The translations under genes were made by a program, and so were the position numbers. The notes under the pieces are model-generated. The model saw only the letters and a program-made list of their open reading frames with translations, did not search any database and had not been told where the DNA came from. Below, piece by piece: positions 7,481 through 9,237 of a DNA stretch of 9,237 nucleotides (position 1 is the first letter of the stretch; each line of letters begins with the position of its first letter). The stretch covers positions 1 to 9,237 of the forward strand of contig CABUZF010000031.1 of the NCBI GenBank assembly GCA_902495985.1, read 5' to 3'. The DNA comes from an uncultured Collinsella sp. Its GTDB lineage: Bacteria; Actinomycetota; Coriobacteriia; Coriobacteriales; Coriobacteriaceae.

Positions 7481-8870
7481 ACTCCTCGGCATGTGCCCCA
7501 TCAAGCTCATAGAACTTGGTGGATGCCGGCAGGAACATCAGGTCGACGTCGCCGATCGGGCCCGAACGGTTCTTGGCCACGACGATACGTGTAACGCCCT
7601 CGTCGGGTCGATCGTCGCGCGAGGCTTCGGCCTCGTCGGCGGAGCGGTCCAAGAACATAACGATATCGGCGTCCTGCTCGATGGAGCCCGATTCACGCAG
7701 GTCGGAAAGCTGCGGGCGCTTGCCGGTACGGGATTCGACCTGACGCGAGAGCTGTGACAGCGCAATGAGCGGGATCTTGAGCTCCTTGGCCATGATCTTA
7801 AGACCACGCGACATCTCCGAAACCTCGACGGTACGGCTCTCGGAGCGGCGTCCCGGCGGAGGACTCACCAGCTGCAGGTAGTCCAGGATGATGATTGCCT
7901 TCTCCTTGTTATGGAGCATGCGGCGGCTCTTGGCGCGAATCTCGGTCACTGTGGTGCCGGGCGTATCGTCAATCAGAATATCGAGCTTGGACAAGGTCTG
8001 CGTGGCCTCGTTGATATTGGCCCACTGCTCGGGGCTAATGCGGCCCATGCGGAAGTCACTGATCGAGATCATGGCGTAGGCGCAAATCAGACGCTGGGCA
8101 ATTTCCTTGCCCGACATCTCCAGCGAGAAGAAGCCGACGGTATAACCAGCAGCGGCAGCGTTAAGTGCCAGGTTCAGAGCGAACGACGTCTTACCTACAG
8201 CAGGGCGGGCGCCGATAATGATGAGCTGACCCTCACGGAAACCCATGAGCATGCGGTCGAGCGACGGGAAGCCCGTGGGCACGCCCGCAGCCTGGCCACC
8301 GGCCTGGCACACTTCTTCAGCCTCGTTATAGGCCTCGACCATAAACTCGGTCAGCGTCTTGTAGCTCGACTTGACTTCGCGCGCCGTGACCTTGAGCAGC
8401 TTGCTCTCGGCTAGCTCCACGACCTCTTTGGTGTCGGTGGGGGCGTTATATGCCAGCGCGTTAATCTCGTTGGTGGCGCCGATCAGCTCACGCAGCATCG
8501 AATCGCGGCGAACGATGGCGGCATGGTGCTGCCAGTTGACGAGCGACAGGGTCTGGCCCATCAACTCCAAAATGTACGCTTCGCCGCCCACGGCATCGAG
8601 CTTGTTGATACTTCGCAGGTAATCGATCAGCGAGATGGAGTCGATAGGAATGCGGCTGTTGTACATATCGACCATCGCGGTATAGATGGTCTTATGAATG
8701 GGCCGGTAGAAGTCATCGGGCTGCAGCTCGACCTGGGCCTCTTCGACCACCTCGGGCGATAGCAGCATAGCGGCCAGTACATTGGCCTCTGCATCTTGGT
8801 TTTGGGGAAGACCCAACTTTGAGCCGCGGTCCTCAACCGTCAGCCCGGTCTCCCTATCGTCATATGCCAT
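7479..8870 (-). CDS. dnaB: Replicative DNA helicase
   Basis: DnaB is the hexameric ATP-driven helicase that unwinds DNA at the replication fork and contacts primase. The 463-residue length is normal. The N-terminal primase-contact domain begins at about residue 20 (LPQNQDAEANVLAAMLL) and includes IHKTIYTAMVDMY and GGEAYILEL. The RecA-like motor begins near GVPTGFPSLDRML; Walker A is GARPAVGKT (220-228), followed by FFSLEMS, Walker B ILDYLQL (Asp330), ALSQLSRQVE, and LSDLRESGSIEQDAD with the conserved arginines. It is uninterrupted by any intein. I chose the ATG at 8868-8870 because GAGGA lies five bases upstream; two earlier in-frame ATGs (8882, 8876) overlap that site. It follows rplI, the common bacterial order, but a strong terminator separates them. 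Confidence 0.96.
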   Translation of the reverse strand: MAYDDRETGLTVEDRGSKLGLPQNQDAEANVLAAMLLSPEVVEEAQVELQPDDFYRPIHKTIYTAMVDMYNSRIPIDSISLIDYLRSINKLDAVGGEAYILELMGQTLSLVNWQHHAAIVRRDSMLRELIGATNEINALAYNAPTDTKEVVELAESKLLKVTAREVKSSYKTLTEFMVEAYNEAEEVCQAGGQAAGVPTGFPSLDRMLMGFREGQLIIIGARPAVGKTSFALNLALNAAAAGYTVGFFSLEMSGKEIAQRLICAYAMISISDFRMGRISPEQWANINEATQTLSKLDILIDDTPGTTVTEIRAKSRRMLHNKEKAIIILDYLQLVSPPPGRRSESRTVEVSEMSRGLKIMAKELKIPLIALSQLSRQVESRTGKRPQLSDLRESGSIEQDADIVMFLDRSADEAEASRDDRPDEGVTRIVVAKNRSGPIGDVDLMFLPASTKFYELDGAHAEE

Positions 8871-8975
8871 GAGCATCCTCATTCATATCGCTTGCGAGCA
8901 TCCATAGTATCAGCCACGGTCCCAAAACGCGCCGCGCGCCGCCAATCATCACCGAACCAAACGGATGAACGGTCC

Positions 8976-9005
8976 TGTATATAGGACTTCGACGCAACGT
9001 TCACC
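8976..9005 (-). promoter_or_regulatory. Possible dnaB promoter with a palindrome over its -10 box
   Basis: On the minus strand, GTGAAA (9000-9005; 4 of 6) is separated by 18 bp from TATACA (8976-8981; 4 of 6). The -10 box lies inside an imperfect 16-bp palindrome, GTCCTATATACAGGAC (8972-8987; 14 of 16 symmetric), which could be a repressor site. A leader of about 100 nt to the dnaB ATG would result. The match is weak; the strong terminator upstream is the main reason to expect a promoter here. Confidence 0.3.
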
Positions 9006-9024
9006 ATGACACTCACTCAGCGCA

Positions 9025-9063
9025 AAAAACAAAAGGGCGCCCTGGTTTCCCAGAGCGCCCTTC
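9025..9063 (-). terminator. Strong intrinsic terminator after rplI
   Basis: On the minus strand AAGGGCGC pairs with GCGCCCTT (9056-9063 with 9034-9041), a G-U wobble (9055/9042) follows, then CTGG/CCAG around a four-base loop. The stem is followed by UUUUGUUUUUU (9025-9035). This is a textbook Rho-independent terminator, about 50 bases after the rplI stop, ending the ribosomal-protein unit before dnaB. Confidence 0.9.
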
Positions 9064-9115
9064 TTAGAACAAGATTGTTGCGTTGCAGCAAATGCTACTC
9101 GGCAGCAGCCTCAGT

Positions 9116-9237
9116 CTAGACCTCGGCGGTCTCGGCCTCGGCGACCTCAGCGGCCTCCTCGACCTCAGCCTCGGCAGCGAGCTCCTCGGCGGTAACGCCG
9201 ACGAGAACGACAACCTCGGCCTTGATCTCGCGGTACA
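9116..9237 (-). CDS. rplI: Ribosomal protein L9, C-terminal end with acidic tail (cut by right edge)
   Basis: Only the last 39 codons are inside the window: YREIKAEVVVLVG followed by an Ala/Glu/Val-rich acidic tail ending ETAEV and TAG (9116-9118). The first part fits the last strand of the L9 C-terminal domain (compare the family pattern L-H-P-E-V-x-A-x-V-x-V-x-V). The position upstream of dnaB, with a strong terminator after it, fits the usual rplI-dnaB order. L9 binds 23S rRNA in the large ribosomal subunit. The acidic tail of about 25 residues goes beyond the typical length. After the stop the frame continues for six more codons of the same character (TEAAAE) to a second TAG (9095-9097). 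The call rests on a short segment plus gene order, so it is probable rather than certain. Confidence 0.7.
   Translation of the reverse strand, partial: YREIKAEVVVLVGVTAEELAAEAEVEEAAEVAEAETAEV

Larger units (their letters stand above)
8871..9115. other. Untranslated region between rplI and dnaB
   Basis: This stretch of 245 bases holds the rplI terminator at its right end, a possible dnaB promoter, and a GC-rich patch around 8927-8943 that can fold on itself. It also contains the seven remnant codons of the L9 tail after the first stop (9095-9115). I see no small gene or structured RNA in the rest. Confidence 0.6.

Noticed and set aside
8871..8882. Upstream ATG codons for dnaB (8882 and 8876)
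   Set aside because: They overlap the ribosome site GAGGA, which is correctly spaced for the ATG at 8870.

Overview
The window reads as a chromosomal housekeeping segment from a high-GC Gram-positive bacterium, most likely a Coriobacteriia member close to Collinsella. That placement is inferred from protein character, GC-rich codon use, clear Shine-Dalgarno sites and the rplI-dnaB gene order, not from a search. Every convincing gene lies on the minus strand, so transcription runs from the right end to the left. No tRNA, rRNA, CRISPR array, phage gene or transposase is visible.

Right to left, the layout is: the 3' end of rplI (ribosomal protein L9) with an acidic tail and a strong intrinsic terminator; dnaB (replicative helicase); purA (adenylosuccinate synthetase) with its own probable promoter overlapping the dnaB stop; a long hairpin; purD (GAR synthetase, TTG start); a Nudix hydrolase of the ADP-ribose pyrophosphatase type; an untranslated stretch of about 240 bp holding a tight hairpin and a large imperfect inverted repeat; a full-length ABC exporter; an unrecognised single-pass membrane protein; an intrinsic terminator fused to a 107-bp near-perfect inverted repeat; and the first 220 codons of carA (carbamoyl-phosphate synthase small subunit).

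Functionally the segment joins replication and translation genes (dnaB, rplI) to purine synthesis (purD for an early step, purA for the AMP branch) and to the start of a pyrimidine/arginine gene set (carA). purD and the Nudix gene are closely coupled, as are the ABC exporter and the membrane protein. The most informative regulatory element is a hairpin just upstream of carA. Its loop and bulge match the PyrR-binding RNA, and its lower stem covers the carA Shine-Dalgarno sequence, so pyrimidine-dependent translational repression is likely.

The best candidates for something undescribed are non-coding: the two large inverted-repeat elements (about 799-905 and 3815-3917), both placed between transcription units, and an apparent nonsense mutation that trims the acidic tail of L9. 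I found no multi-gene novel system such as a defence or biosynthetic cluster.
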